Shown in pieces: positions 12,010-24,301 of a DNA stretch of 64,000 bases (its first letter is position 1; every line of letters starts with the position of its first letter). Source of the stretch: Panagrolaimus kolymaensis (taxonomy: Eukaryota; Nematoda; Chromadorea; Rhabditida; Panagrolaimidae); the NCBI GenBank assembly GCA_028622995.1, contig JAJQJQ010000077.1:496001-560000 (forward strand), in the 5' to 3' direction. Both the position numbers and the translations under genes were made by a program. The notes below the pieces were generated by a model, which saw only the letters and a list, made by a program, of their open reading frames with translations, did not search any database and had not been told where the DNA came from.

Positions 12010-12480
12010 TTGTTAAAATTATTATACTATTCCTTATACTTATATTGGAAATGCTTTTTTTTGTACCAAATTTTGTTTGACGTTGAAATTTATTTATAAA
12101 ATCATTCATTTTAAATTGGAAATTTGATGAAATTGTGAAAAAGAACAATGGCACCAGGCAACAAGATTATTTGTATACAGACAAAAGAAAAAATTTCAAA
12201 AAAAGCTTCCAGTAAAAAAAAGAGTCTGCAATGCCTTTTTTTAAATTTTTTGAAGAAAACTCATCAAGAATTCTTCTCTCTGTCTACTTTTGCTGGAAAA
12301 TAATCGAAAAAACAACGGACAGACTTTTTTTTTCTTTTTCTGCTTCCTTTCTAGCCAGTCGATAGAGAGAAAATAACAGAAGAATGGTGTTTCTTTTACC
12401 AGTTGTTTTTGTGTTGCGTGTTCTCCCTTGCAAAGGCAAGCGTTCGCCTTTCCCTCCATTTTTCTTTGTCGCGTTTCTAC

Positions 12481-12665
12481 TAGGGTTGTCGAATTTCCCG
12501 GGAAATGGGGAAATTTCCCGGGAAATTTCCCGGGAATTTTCCCGCTACAAACCTTCACAAACTCTTACAAAGTTTAACAAAGTAATAGCAACTTTTGTAG
12601 AACTTTGTTAGACTTTGTGAAACTTTGTAAGGGTTTGTAGCGGGAAATCTTTTTTGACAACCCTA
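12481..12665. mobile_element. hAT-type MITE (185 bp)
   Basis: The terminal inverted repeat TAGGGTTGTC / GACAACCCTA is flanked by an exact 8-bp duplication GTTTCTAC (12473-12480 and 12666-12673). The interior has palindromic GGGAAATTTCCC-type repeats and short ACAAACTTTG-like repeats in both orientations. An 8-bp duplication and a TAGGG-type end are typical of hAT elements. It has no coding capacity and lies between two ARM relics. Confidence 0.88.
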
Positions 12666-12958
12666 GTTTCTACCACCCCATTTATTATCAAATAACACAA
12701 ATGTTCGATGTTTAAATTTAAAGCAAAAAAGCTTGAAAAAAAAAGAAAAAATTTTTTCGTTTCTTTTTTAGTTGTTTTTTTCTTTCTTCGCTTGAAGTTT
12801 TTGTTTATTACTTTTTGCTTTAATTTCTTAATTTGTGAGATTTCCAATGATCAAAATCGAAATTCAAAATAAAAACTTAAAAAAAATTATTCCTGCAAAA
12901 CAAATCTTTTACATTTTTTTATAAATAGAAAATATAATATTTGTTTCGAGAAATTGGT

Positions 12959-13692
12959 ATGATTGAAAAAAGTGGGGTAAGAATAACAAAAAAAATGAAT
13001 TTTATTATTATGCAAATTTATTTTAGATTTTGAAAAAAGTTTTTTCTCATTTAAAATATTTGAATGTCAAAAACAGCCCAAAAGTTTTTGAAGCTTTATA
13101 TAATTTTGGCAACGAAAGTGAAGCCTTGGCTCAAATTTTATTGGATAATGAAATTTTAATACATTTAAAATATTTTTTGTTCATCAATAATTTGGATGAA
13201 AATGTTTTGAAACTTATTCTTTGTTTCGTGGAAAATAAAAATGATAATCAATTTAAAGCTGTTAAAAAAGAAAAATTTATTCCATTAATTTTAAATCTTT
13301 TAAACCATAGAATAGAAAATATTCGAGGATATTCTGGAAGAATCGTGGCTGCTATTGCCACTCAAGTTCATGATAAATTTATATTTTCTTTAATTAAAGT
13401 TATCAACCCGTTATGTGAAATATTAAATTCAGTCCAGGATAAAGATACTATAGCCTATGTTTTTGGTGGATTGAAAAGCATGTTCAAAGATTTATCAAAG
13501 CATCCCAAAGGATTACGATCAGCGATTGTAAATGATGAATGCTGGGAAAATATTAAATTACATAAAAATAATGAAAATCAACAAATTAATGGTTTAGCAA
13601 ATGAAATTATTTATCAATATTTTTCTCTTTTTGAATTTGACAAAAGATTTAAAGGAATGGTTGGCATTTTTGGCGTGAATTTTGATTGGTAA
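12959..13692 (+). CDS. 5'-truncated importin-alpha-like ARM gene (copy 5 remnant)
   Basis: Recognisable exons are 12959-12976 (MIEKSG, then a GTAAGA donor) and 13027-13692, about 227 aa if the ATG at 12959 is used. The signal peptide and first ARM exons found in the other copies are missing. The text runs ILKKVFSHLKYLNVKN ... VINPLCEILNSVQDKD ... DECWENIKLHKNNENQQIN, the importin-alpha-like C-terminal half. The intron that splits this region in the other copies after 'IKN' is absent here; the exon reads straight through (IENIRGYSGRIVAAI). The main frame is intact for 222 codons, so it may still be expressed, but a 5'-truncated pseudogene is equally likely. Confidence 0.7.
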
Positions 13693-13924
13693 AAAACTTT
13701 TATCCTTTGTACCAAACATTTGTGATAAAAATGTTGTTAAATACGTTATATAAAATTTTGTTTTAATCTTTTATTTCTATAAATAATACATAAAAAAGCA
13801 ATTAAATACAAGAAAATAATAGTAGTTAGACATGAAATGAGATTAATTTTTTTTAAATACAAAAACTTGAAATAAAAATTGTTGAAATTCTTTCTTCTTT
13901 CTTTTTCTTTTTTCTGTCAGCTTT

Positions 13925-14941
13925 TTAGACCACATGTTGAGTAGCACCAACCAAAATCATATATTGTGAAGCAAAATAAGTTGAAAGTATAGCAAGATGG
14001 TGATAAGGAAGTGTACGACCCTCATGACAAAGAAGAAGTAAAGAATCAGAAATGAAGAAAGAGCAATAGCCAAGGAATCGAATCAAATCAGCCTGAAATA
14101 AACAAAAATAATAATAGTTTCATGGAAAAATTGCAATAAAAGTTGTGTCTCGTAAAACAAAAATCTTAAAACATAGCTTTCTCATTTCAAGACTCGTCAA
14201 CTTTTATAAAAATAAATTTCTTTTAGATAAGTAAAAAAAACTCACATTTTGTTTACCATTTTTATTTGATGAACCATAAAAATATACTGAACCACTTAAA
14301 ACAACAGCTGTACAAAGAATTGCAGAATAAATCATTAAAATCATAGTTGAAATAGGAGCTTCAGATAATTTTGGAATAATAAAGAAATGAGTCATTAAGG
14401 TTCCATAAAGTAAGATCAAGCATGAAAGTTCTTTAGATAATTGATTCATACGACCAGCAAATTTTGACATATATAATAAATGACCTATTCCAAATACCAC
14501 TGCACCAGGAACGATACCTTGATCATAAAGAGCAATCAAAAAATCTCCTACAGCACCAAGAAGTAAACCAACAGCATGAGTGAAGCTTTCATCGCCTTTC
14601 AATGGAGTATGTTCATAATATACGATGGCTGAGAGAGCAATACATGGAAAAGTTTTCCTAAAAAATGTTATAAAAAGTGAATAAAAATACAAAATCAAAG
14701 TATCCGTTGGCTGTCAATCGACAAAAACATTTTTTGCTTTTTTACTCCAGAAAAAATTTTAGTGAAAGTTTTCTAACTATTTTTTATAGCCCTTAGATTA
14801 AAGGCAAACACATAGGAAAGTAAAGTAAAAAAATAGAACTTACAATATAATATACAACCAATTATGATATAATGTGAAGCCATCAGTTTGAACATAAAAT
14901 ATAGCGATCAAAGCAATATACAATGCAAGAGCACGAGCCAT
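13925..14941 (-). CDS. TMEM86 / YhhN family lysoplasmalogenase
   Basis: Three exons on the minus strand, 14941-14844, 14657-14246 and 14092-13925, give 225 aa, a normal length for the family. Multipass membrane protein. Family signatures are LLLGAVGDFLIALYDQG (the GD motif), VVFGIGHLLYMSKF and the C-terminal FISDSLLLL ... STYFASQYMILVG. TMEM86 enzymes hydrolyse the vinyl-ether bond of lysoplasmalogens, releasing a fatty aldehyde and a glycerophospho-base, in ER membranes. Splice phases all fit. Confidence in the family is high; the exact substrate is inferred. Confidence 0.92.
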
Positions 14942-17546
14942 CTTGTTTTGTTGTTAATTTGTTAGTAGTTGTTTAGTAGTTGACAAAACTGAAAAAAGGA
15001 TGAAAATTAGTCAATGTTTCAATTTTACTTTTCGCGAAACAAAAAAATGCGAAACACGAATGAGAAAAATGCAAATTTAGAAGAAAAAAAGTTTTTTTGT
15101 TTTTAGCAAAAATATCAAAACAGAAAATTTTCGTTGTGAATGAGTGAAACGAAAGTTATTTCAATGAAAATTCTCAAAAATGCATCGTGAGTTTCTAGCC
15201 TTCATTGAATTCCTTAAAACCTCTTCAATTTCTCGAGTTTTATAAGCTCCTTTAAGCATCAAATAAGCGAGACAAGAAAAAAAATATATCGAAGAAAACT
15301 TAACAAAGACGGAACATATGTATGATAAGAGCGAAGACAATGGACTGATGATAAACCCATAATCATCCATCCATCAAAGGTCAAAGGGCGCAATCACATG
15401 AATGTCAGACCTCCAAGTTTAATTTATTAGTGGTGGAAAAAAAACTATAGTCTAGGTTAACAAAAAGATACACAATAAAATCGATGAGTTTTTGAAGCAA
15501 AAAAAAAATTACGGACTTTGAAACATTTAAAAAAAACATTGAAATTTCAGTAATGGATTTTTTTTACTCACGCTCGTTTATTTATTTTTCTCGTTTTTAT
15601 TTTCTAACAATAATTTTGTAAATAAATTTCATGCTTATTTAAAAATAAAAGTAAAAGGTGAAGGTGTGTTTGTTTGGTTTCTATGCAACAACCAACCACA
15701 AAAACAAAACAACAACAAAACAAACAAAAAAAGCAAACTTTGAGGTTTTTCTAAAGCCGATTTTTGTTAAAATAAAAATTCTAATAATGGTATAGGATTT
15801 AAAAAAAATCCGAAAAGAGAAAAATATCAAAATGGAAATAGATAGATTAAAATTGTGTCAAAAGGTAAGAGTCAAAAACACAAAATATTTTTTAAATTCG
15901 TCGTGAAAATTTTCCCAAGAAACTTTTAACTTAGAGCATCCAGAATTTTTCGATCTTCCATTGATACGTTTAATTATTTTTTAAACTTTCAATTAACGAG
16001 AAACATTTGATTACGATAAATGAAAAACAAAGTTTTAAATAAAAAATTATGGAAAACAATAGATTTTTTTGTCTTCAGCAGACAAATAAATACACATTCA
16101 AAAAACTGGGGATATCCCTCTCTTATACATTTTATTTTTCTCTCATTCATCAAAAATCATAATTTATATAGCAGCAGCAGCCGATGATCACCATCCTCTT
16201 AGTTCATTTCGGCTAGACTACACTTGGTCAAAGCTTTTTCTTTTCCTCCCGTCTTTTTTATTTTTCACAGCGTGAAAAAAAATAAGTCGAAGAAAAAAAG
16301 CAAGCGATAAAAAGCAAAGTGAAAAACACAGAAAAAAAAGAAGAGAAGATTATAGACTCTTTCCTTCAAAGACAACATACTCAACAAGGAAATTATTTCA
16401 AGCACGAGACTTTTTTATTTTTTACGGATAAACAAAAAACATGAAAGGAATTAAATAAGAAAGAAAAAAAAGTGTTCCATTTCGCACACAAACAAACAGC
16501 TGTGGCAGGCAACCTCCTCCTGTCGTGAAATGTGGCTGGGAAAATAAGTAAGTAAATAATAAAAGGAAGTTTGAAACCTTAAAGGACCACCAGAAGAAGA
16601 AAAGAAGAAAAAAGTTGGTTGTTGTTTGTTGACAATATAGAGAAGACGACGTAAATTGGCCATGTGCTTTTTTTCTTCCTCTTGAATGACGCGTTTTTTT
16701 GAATAAGGATTTTTAGTAGTTTTAAATTACTAACAGGAAACTTTAAAAAAAAGTTCATGGAATTTTAATTTGTATTTTTTGTTTATTTAATTTAAATAAA
16801 TATGATTTTTGATTTGTTCTTAGTTTTAAGTTTTTGACTGCAAAAAAGTGATAAAAAATGGGACAAAAAATAATTTTTGTTTGCGAAAAAAGTTGATCAA
16901 AAATGAAACAAAATAAAGGAAGTTGGAAGTAAATTGGGCGAAAAGAAAAAAAATTCAAAAAATAAACATCATCTTTTAGAGTTTGCAGCTAAAAATAACA
17001 AAAAAGAAAATTAAAAAAAAATCTGTCAGAAAACTTTTTTATAACCGCTTATAAAATGTTTGTCAAAAAAAATAACCACAAAAGAAAATTTCTTTCAAAA
17101 TTGTTTTTTTATGTTTAAATGAAAAAAAAGATTTTAAAAAATTTGTGTTTATCCTGTTTTACACCAAAAAAGAAGGTGGACTTGTTTTTAACCTTTGAAC
17201 ATTGTCATCTATGGTCAGATTTTAGTGAAGCAAAAAAATTCAGCTCTTTTTTAGCAGCTTTTTTCAACTTTTTTATGTTTATTTTGAAATCATATTGGCA
17301 AGCTTTTTTTGTAATATTTTTGTTCCAGAAATATAAAATACAGATCTAAATATTTAAAACAAAAAAATTATGCTGATTTCTTCTATCAAATTTTTAGTTT
17401 TGTTAAAAAAATTCAGGGAAAGTTGTTTTAAAATTTTTATTATTAGAAAAGTTTCAAATAACCCGAATATTTGAAACGAAATTCAAAGAAAAAACAATAA
17501 TAATTGAAAGACCATGAAACTATGGCTATGTCAAAATTAACAAATA
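14942..17546. other. Long AT-rich intergenic region
   Basis: About 2.6 kb with many homopolymer runs. Short ORFs here (for example 15161-15370 and 16451-16663 minus, 17119-17349 plus) lack family resemblance or splice partners, and I do not call them. No repeat array or structured RNA was recognised. It probably holds divergent promoter sequence for the lysoplasmalogenase gene. Confidence 0.6.
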
Positions 17547-18124
17547 TTATCCAATGAAACCCATACTGCTTCGACCATCCATAGCCCCAGACATAATATT
17601 GATGAATGGAAGTTGAATGCTTGTAAATCTCATACTATTTGAACGACTTCTACGACCAGCAAAGGGCATTCCTCCACCAAACCCGCCCATTGGCATTCCA
17701 AATGGACCACCACCAAAACCTCCCATCATTGGAAAACCACCAAATCCACCCATTGGCATTCCCCATTGTCGCCGAACGCGGGTACTAAAAAAAAGAACGA
17801 TAAAAAACTATTTCTTTATTCTCTTCAATTTTAACCTGAATCCATAAAATAAAAACCAAAAAAATGAGAAAGGACTCAAACTTCCCATTTCAGAATATTA
17901 TTAATCTGAGAATGGGTATCAAAACAAAAATTTTAAATATTTTTTTTATAATGGCCTTTTAAAAAAACAGAAATTTCGCAAATTTTGGGGAAAAAATAAA
18001 CTTTCTGTGCTTGATGATTATCTTCATTTCCATTATTATCTATTCTTCTTTCAATTGGAACAGCTTCTAATAAACAAGAAACCAAAGAGAATGAAACAAA
18101 AATTATTATAAATAAATTTTTCAT
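17547..18124 (-). CDS. Small secreted Gly/Met-rich protein
   Basis: Exon 1 (18124-about 18002) encodes a signal peptide, MKNLFIIIFVSFSLVSCLLE, then AVPIERRIDNNGNEDNHQAQ. The last exon (about 17784-17547) encodes RRQWGMPMGGFGGF followed by repeats of MGGFGG, FGMPMGGFGGGMPF and a short tail ending SSMGFIG. The first exon ends on a weak donor (GTTTAT) and the last begins after TTTTTTTTAG. Those two sites leave a phase mismatch, so one junction is wrong or a small middle exon is missing. Low-complexity secreted Gly-rich peptides in nematodes include neuropeptide-like, antimicrobial and cuticle-associated proteins; I cannot say which this is. Confidence 0.6.
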
Positions 18125-18926
18125 TATTTCTTAGAAAATCAAAAAAAGTAGGAAAAAATTCGCAAGTTTTTAATCGTTTCATGCGTTTAAAAATTTTTGC
18201 ATCTTTTTATACCTATTTTCTTTTCTTTGTTTGTAATACCTAAAATTATTATTATTCGAATTTGACAAATTCAAATTTAATAAATAAATAAAAAACGTGT
18301 TTATTGTAAACCAAGAAACCCATCATATTTGGCAAAGGTGTTTAAATTTGTTTCACCTTTTTTTTTGTTTGTTAAATGTTTCTCAAACCATCGCCTGCTT
18401 GGGTTTAAACTCAATATCAAAAAACCCACAAAAACAGCCACAAGCGTAAAAAAAAGGAAGACAAAACAAAAATGAAAAAAAACAAGTTTGTTGCGTTGTT
18501 TGTGCGTGCGTCAAAGGTTTGGGTCAAACAAAAATAAATGTAAAATGAGGCGTCTTCGGCCAATTTCTAATTTTAACCTTTCTTTTTCCTTCATTCTTTG
18601 TCTTTGCTGTTTTGTTAAATGGTTTGAAAAAATGTTATTTTTTAAAAAAAGGTTTTTACGCAAATTTTTATTGTTTAATGGAATTCATTAAATAGCAAAC
18701 TTTAAAGAATCAAAAATTATACAATTTTTTTGCTATAAAAAATATATCTTACACCAAAATAAAAGAATTCTGACCGAAATTTAAATCAAAAGTAAAAAAT
18801 TATTAATGAAGGCGAATATTCAAAGTTGTTTTTTTCGAAAATATATGTTTCAATATTAACTTTTTCTTTTTCTTTTTCAAATGCTTTTAGAGGTTTGAAA
18901 TAAATTATATTGTTACCAAGGGACAG

Positions 18927-19290
18927 AGCTGTCGGTGCACCGAAATTTCTTCGATTCGATTTTCGGTGCACCGAATCGAATCTCGATTTTTTTCGATTCG
19001 ATTTTCGAATCGGTGCACCGAAAATCGAAAGTTTCGATTCGATTTTTCGGTGCACCGGATCGAATCGAAAATCGAAGGTTTTTTTTCGATTCGATTCGAT
19101 TTTTTTAAAATTAAAATAGTTATTTGAAAGGTAAAAGTGTACGCCAAATCGCCTTTATAGTTGTTTTTGGGGTTATTTAAAATCATTTAAACATATTTTG
19201 AACCATAAAAAGCGTAAATATTAGTAAAAAATGAAAATCGAATCGAAAATTCGTCGAATCGATTTTCGGTGCTACAAAAACATAAAATAA
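18927..19290. repeat. TCGATTCGATTTTCGGTGCACCG self-complementary repeat block
   Basis: Irregular tandem and inverted copies of TTCGATTCGATTTTCGG and the palindrome CGGTGCACCG fill 18927-19105, with a degenerate copy near 19230-19275. ORFs on both strands through it are artefacts. It resembles the motif-filled hAT MITEs elsewhere in the window, but I could not find matching ends or a target duplication, so it may be a truncated element. Confidence 0.65.
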
Positions 19291-20732
19291 ATAATATTAT
19301 AAACAAAATTATAGAAAAACTTTTTCGTTCATTTAGTTTTTTTAGTGGCATAAAATAAACATGCTAATCGTAATAAACGGTCCTACGTCTAACAAAAGTT
19401 TTACTTTGCAAAAAATGCGAAATTCAAACAAAAATTTGTAAAACATCGATAAAAATCCCAAATAAATCATCAAATTAGCAATAATCAGTAATGTCTCATT
19501 TTCTTAAGCACTGGCTCCATTTTCCCTTATATGTATATATTTTTTCTAGCATTTTTATTCTTTTATTTGAAAGCGTGAACTTTTTTTGTTTAAAAAAAAG
19601 TGAGACTATTTTTTGCACTTTTAAAAATTAATAATTATTTGTTTATGATTTATCAATGTTGTTTCCAAAAATTTGTGTGTCATGTTTGATAGCGGCGCAA
19701 AAGATTTAGAATGAAAAAAATATTCCGCTTCGATCAACATTTTTTTAAATCTTGATTCATAAAATCAAAGTAGCAGGAAAAGAGAATGAAAAAATCAATG
19801 ATGTATTGAAAAAAGATTTTTCATTCAGTGATTTATTTATTTTTCTTTTGCTTTAATTTTTTGAATATTTTATTTAAACCATTTTTTGAAAACTTTTGTT
19901 ATGGAATTTTTCCAGTAATCAAGTCAAAAACAAAGCAAAAGCCACCTTTGAATAAATCGAAAAGTTATTGGTTGCCATGAAAAATAAAAATAATTATTCT
20001 TCAATTCTTTGTGAATTTAATTTTAATAATCGATTATAACCACTTTGTTATCCACAAACTATTAATATTTATTAATAATGGCCTTTTCATCAATTTACTA
20101 ATTATTTTGATAAATAATAAAGCCCATAAAGGACTTTGCCTATTAATGTTATTTTATGAGCATATTTTTAAATTTATTATTTCCTTTCGAAATGTTCAAA
20201 GCTTCAAATGTTATTTTTTCTAAAAGTTTGTAGCTCTAGTAAAATTCTTAAACTTAGTATTGTGGCAAAACCCTTAATGTTTTTTGATATTTAGCATGCT
20301 TTCTATATTTTTTCCATAAAAATTTAAAAGAAACTTCAGGAAAAAAATGAAACATAATCCATTTTTATTCAATCAAAAATAAGGAATATATAAAGAATAG
20401 TCGCAGCAATGATATAAAAAAAGTGTGAATGGTTTAAGTAACCAATGTGAGTAGAGAGCTCATTAATGAAAAATTGTTTTTGTAAATAAACCAAATTCTA
20501 GGTCAATAGTTTCCCTAAATTATGCCTTCTAGCCTTTTTTGGAGTTGAGTGATATAAACTTTGGATATAAATGAAAAATTCAAAAAAAAGTATGCTTATA
20601 TTTTTGAAATAATCGGGTTATTAAACAAATACAAGAGTTTTATTTAACAAAAAACAGAGAAACTCAAACAAAAGCCTGTAAAATATCGATAAAAATAAAC
20701 GGATAAATAAATTTAATATGTATCGATTATAA
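19291..20732. other. Intergenic region
   Basis: AT-rich non-coding DNA downstream of a minus-strand FBL gene. No supported gene, RNA or repeat was seen. Confidence 0.55.
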
Positions 20733-21860
20733 TCATTCATTTCTTATTTTCTTATGCGCGACGACAGGCTCCATTTCTTTGAGATCTTCATATAAAAAAC
20801 TTGTAAAAATTTTATCCAACGCTTTTCTTTTTACCCGTGGCATTCGGTCAAACAGAAGCCGTAATCTAATGCCAAAGATTTTTCTTTCTCGAATTAAAGT
20901 ATCAGCGAGATTTTCTATTCTTGATTTATATCCTATAGATGTAATTTCATCAGAAAATTGTAGAGTAAATTCAACTTCATTATGCTTCTGAAAAAAAATT
21001 TAATTTTTGTAGAATAATTTTTTTTTTAAATTTTTAACTTACTTTCATGAAACCAAAAAATGCATCAATATCAAAGCCTTCAGAAATATTAGTAAGATCA
21101 AAATTTTCGAGCTTCTTAAAACGCTTTAATTTAGTAATTCGGTTAATGACACCTTCAGATAAAATTGGGGTTTGAGGGTGGAATTCACTGAAATAGTTTT
21201 TATTAAAAGTCTTTTCTTAAAATAAAAAATAGAAAAGTTTCTTAAAAATACAATATTTTACACAAAAAAGTCACGACGCGATTTTTAAAAAACTTGCTTT
21301 AAAAAATATATAACATTTGGAAATAGTTTTAAAATTTCGTCAAATTCTGCCATACTTCCATCAGAATTTTGAAAAATAACATGATACATTCTAACCGTGG
21401 ATAAAGAAGAATTGAAAGACGCAATAAAAGCCAAATCTTCAAATAAAATTATTTGTCTCGTAATTTCCAAATATTTTACATCACATCGATAAATTTTTTT
21501 GGTGAGCATTGAATTATCCGCGATACTTGTAAACATAATATATAAATAATTACTGAGCCAAATTTTATATGGGCAATGTTTCATATCAATTTCAATAGTT
21601 TTTTCGTTCAATGAAGCTTCCCAGAGTATGAATTCCGTGTCTAAATCGACTTCACTTGGTTTCAAAGAATCCACAATAATGATTTGATTTTTTGAATAAA
21701 AAATTTTGCATGTTTGAATTAATTTTTCCCATCCTCGAGCAGAAGTTGGATTTTTAGTAAAATAATGAACAATATTTTCTGGAATGGAAAAGTTTTGACG
21801 GCGTGGTAAAGCAAAAGCGTAATTTTTGATGGATTTTTTAGATGAAGAATTAACAGCCAT
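20733..21860 (-). CDS. F-box-like family (FBL) protein, member 1
   Basis: Exons 21860-21298, 21187-21043 and 20987-20733 give 320 aa. Residues about 19-58 (FSIPENIVHYFTKNPTSARG ... LIQTCKIFYSKNQIIIVD) look like an F-box: an LP/IPE start, conserved W-x-K-L and a C-K-x-F-Y-S-K end. The middle region has DLAFIASFNSSLSTVR and GSMAEFDEILKLFPNV, resembling short LRR or FTH-like strands. Exon 2 (145 nt) encodes HPQTPILSEGVINRI ... EGFDIDAFFGFMK. Intron 1 appears to start with GC (GCAAGT): only this site keeps the phase found in all paralogues. If truly F-box, it would be a substrate adaptor of SCF ubiquitin ligases; this is inferred. Confidence 0.82.
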
Positions 21861-22535
21861 AATTATTTCAGTAAAAAAGAACAGCAACAAATGAATCTAA
21901 GAGCTAGAAAAAAAACTTAAAAAATGCAAAAGTTTAAGAAAAAATGGCGCGTTTTTTTCTAACAAAAGCAAAAGACTTGAGTGCTTTCAAAATTTTAGCC
22001 CCGCAATGACCTTATTTTTTATTAATTGATTTTCATGCTAGACTTTTTTTGTTATTTAAGAAATTACTGGATTATTGCCATACCCATTCGCTTCTTTTTT
22101 TTGCCTTTATTTTTAGAAGATTACTTTGGCTCAAAAACATTAATGGCTAAACTCACATTAAAAATTAATCTAGCTGCAAAAAAAGGATACCACAAACTTT
22201 TATCGAAAAAGGAGTTCTTCAAAAAATAAAAAAGTTACAAAAGCTCAAAATACAATATTATAACTCGAATTAAAGATAAACTTTTTGTTTAATAAAATTT
22301 TTGTAATTTTGCTCCCAAAAATCCCTATTAAAATGAATGAACAAAAATTTTTTTGGCATTGCGTATTTAAATGACAATGAAAAAAATTGTTGACAAAAAA
22401 AATAATTATGTTCAAAACAAAAAAATGTACAAACAATTATTAATTAATTGTTTCAACAATAAATGTTTTTTAATTAATCGGTAACTACTAATATTCTCGA
22501 TTCTGCTATTTTACTTTTAAATTATCCATTTCTAG
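21861..22535. other. Intergenic region, probably with the 5' exon of the ABHD gene
   Basis: The next gene lacks an in-frame ATG in its first visible exon, so a start exon should lie here. A short ORF with an internal ATG near 22035 exists but I could not connect it. Nothing else was seen. Confidence 0.4.
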
Positions 22536-24301
22536 AAATTTGCAGCATCGATGTTTAGCTTTATCAAGTTTCCATTTTAAAAATAGTGGTGATAAAAATA
22601 AAAAATCATCATCGACCAAACAACATGTTGCTCCTCCACCTCCACCAGAATTGGATATAGCTGTGGAGGAACAAACTGAACATCAAGTTGCAGTTCAAAA
22701 TGGAGTTCTGCATTCAAAATTATTGTAAGTTTCTTTTCTATTTTTTGTTTTGTTTAAATTTTTGGATATATAAAAACCTATGTTCCAATTTTGCAGAAAT
22801 TATATTGGCTGGGATCAATTTAATATTGATAAATTAATCAAAGCTGAAAAAACTTTACTTGGAAATGTTAAAAGCCAAATAAAATCGAGACATGTTCCAA
22901 TTGAGTTTTGGAATTCTAAAATTTACACCATTTCACTTTCGGAAGATAAATTTCCTTCGAAAATTCCATTCGTTTTGCTTCATGGATTTGGAGCTGGAGT
23001 TGGAATTTTCGCGGCCAATCTCGATGAACTTGCAAGAAATCGACCTGTCCACGCCATCGACCTCCTCGGTAATCTAAAATTTTATTTTCTTCCAAACCCC
23101 AATTGTTTTTCTAGTTTTCTAATTTTTACAGGTTTTGGTCGATCTTCCCGCCCTGAATTTAGTGAAAATGCTTCAAGTGCAGAAATCGAATACGTAAAAT
23201 CCATTGAAGATTGGAGAAAAGCGATGAAAATAGAAAAAATGATTATCGCTGGTCATTCATTTGGTGGATATTTAGCTTCCTCGTATGCTTTGGAACATCC
23301 TGAAAATGTTCGACATTTAGTTCTCGTGGATCCTTGGGGATTTCCTGAACGGCCGAAAGAATTGGATATTAAACCGGTAAGAAGTTCAAAAAAAAAGAGT
23401 GTAATCAAATAATTTGGATTTTTGGGTTTATAAACTTTGAGAAAAAGACCCACTTCGGTAAAACGTTTTCCCGAAATTCTAATGAAGTATTTTTTTGCAG
23501 CCCTTGAAAAGAATAATAAAAAACCGTTCGAAAAAAATGTTGGAAAACTATTAAAAATCTGCTTAAATTTTTTCACAAGAAATTAGCCTTTTATAAAAAT
23601 TGATAAAATAACTGATGTTTTCGATTCCAGAACCTTTCCAAAAAAACAAAAATTAGCGTCATTTTTAGCAGCTTTTTCATTTTTCAGAGAAAAAAGCTTC
23701 CATTTTGGGCTCAAGCTGTAAGTCAAATAGTTTCACAATTTTCTCCATTAACTTCATTAAGAATTGCTGGACCTTATGGTTAGTAGTCTCCTTCTTTTTT
23801 AAAGTTGACACTCTAAATTCTAACTATCACATAATTTTAGCCACTGCTATGATTCGTCAACTTCGACCTGATTTAGGAATTCGTTACAATATAATTGAAT
23901 CAGATCCAAATGCAATTTATGAATATATTTATCAAATCAATGCTCAAAAACCCACGGGTGAAATGGCTTTTAAAACTATGAGTTTAAGATATGGATGGGC
24001 AAAAATGCCCATGCTTAACAGGTTCGATCGCTGATTCTCCAAACGAACTTAAAAAAAATTACGTTTCAGAATCTCAAATTTAGACCCAAAAGTACCCATG
24101 ACTTTTGTATTTGGCCAACATTCATGGGTTCCTTCAAGCAGCGGCTATAAAGTCAAAGAGCAAAGGCCTCAAAGTTTTGTGGATGTTAATATTATTCCAA
24201 ATGCCGGCCATCATGTTTATGCCGATAATCAAGAAGGGTTTAATTCGGTGATGAGAAATGTTTGTAAAACTGTTGAAAATAATGATGATTTGAAACAATA
24301 A
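22536..24301 (+). CDS. ABHD4/ABHD5-type alpha/beta hydrolase (5' end unresolved)
   Basis: Exons 22536-22724, 22797-23068, 23132-23376, 23688-23778, 23841-24021 and 24070-24301; about 403 codons. Family features in order: [12 protein letters not shown] (oxyanion loop), [13 protein letters not shown], the nucleophile elbow GHSFGG (23251-23268), [29 protein letters not shown] and GHHVYAD with the catalytic His. Serine in the elbow means it should be active, as in ABHD4 (N-acyl-phospholipid lipase); ABHD5/CGI-58 has Asn instead. The first visible exon follows an ATTTCTAG acceptor and has no ATG, so the true start exon is upstream. It encodes a Pro-rich stretch (PPPPPELD). Neighbours are unrelated. 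Confidence 0.9.

Noticed and set aside
12241..12611. ORFs through the 12.5-kb GC-rich patch on both strands
   Set aside because: They run across the MITE ends and its palindromes and have no family resemblance.
14942..17546. Short ORFs at 15161, 16451, 16755 and 17119
   Set aside because: Low complexity, no signal, domain, splice partners or homology; expected by chance in AT-rich DNA.
18786..19186. Three overlapping ORFs with Arg/Ser/Asp-rich translations
   Set aside because: They are translations of the TTCGATTCG repeat block on both strands.
22026..22229. 67-aa ORF as first exon of the ABHD gene
   Set aside because: No donor in a phase that joins the acceptor at 22535 could be found; left unassigned.
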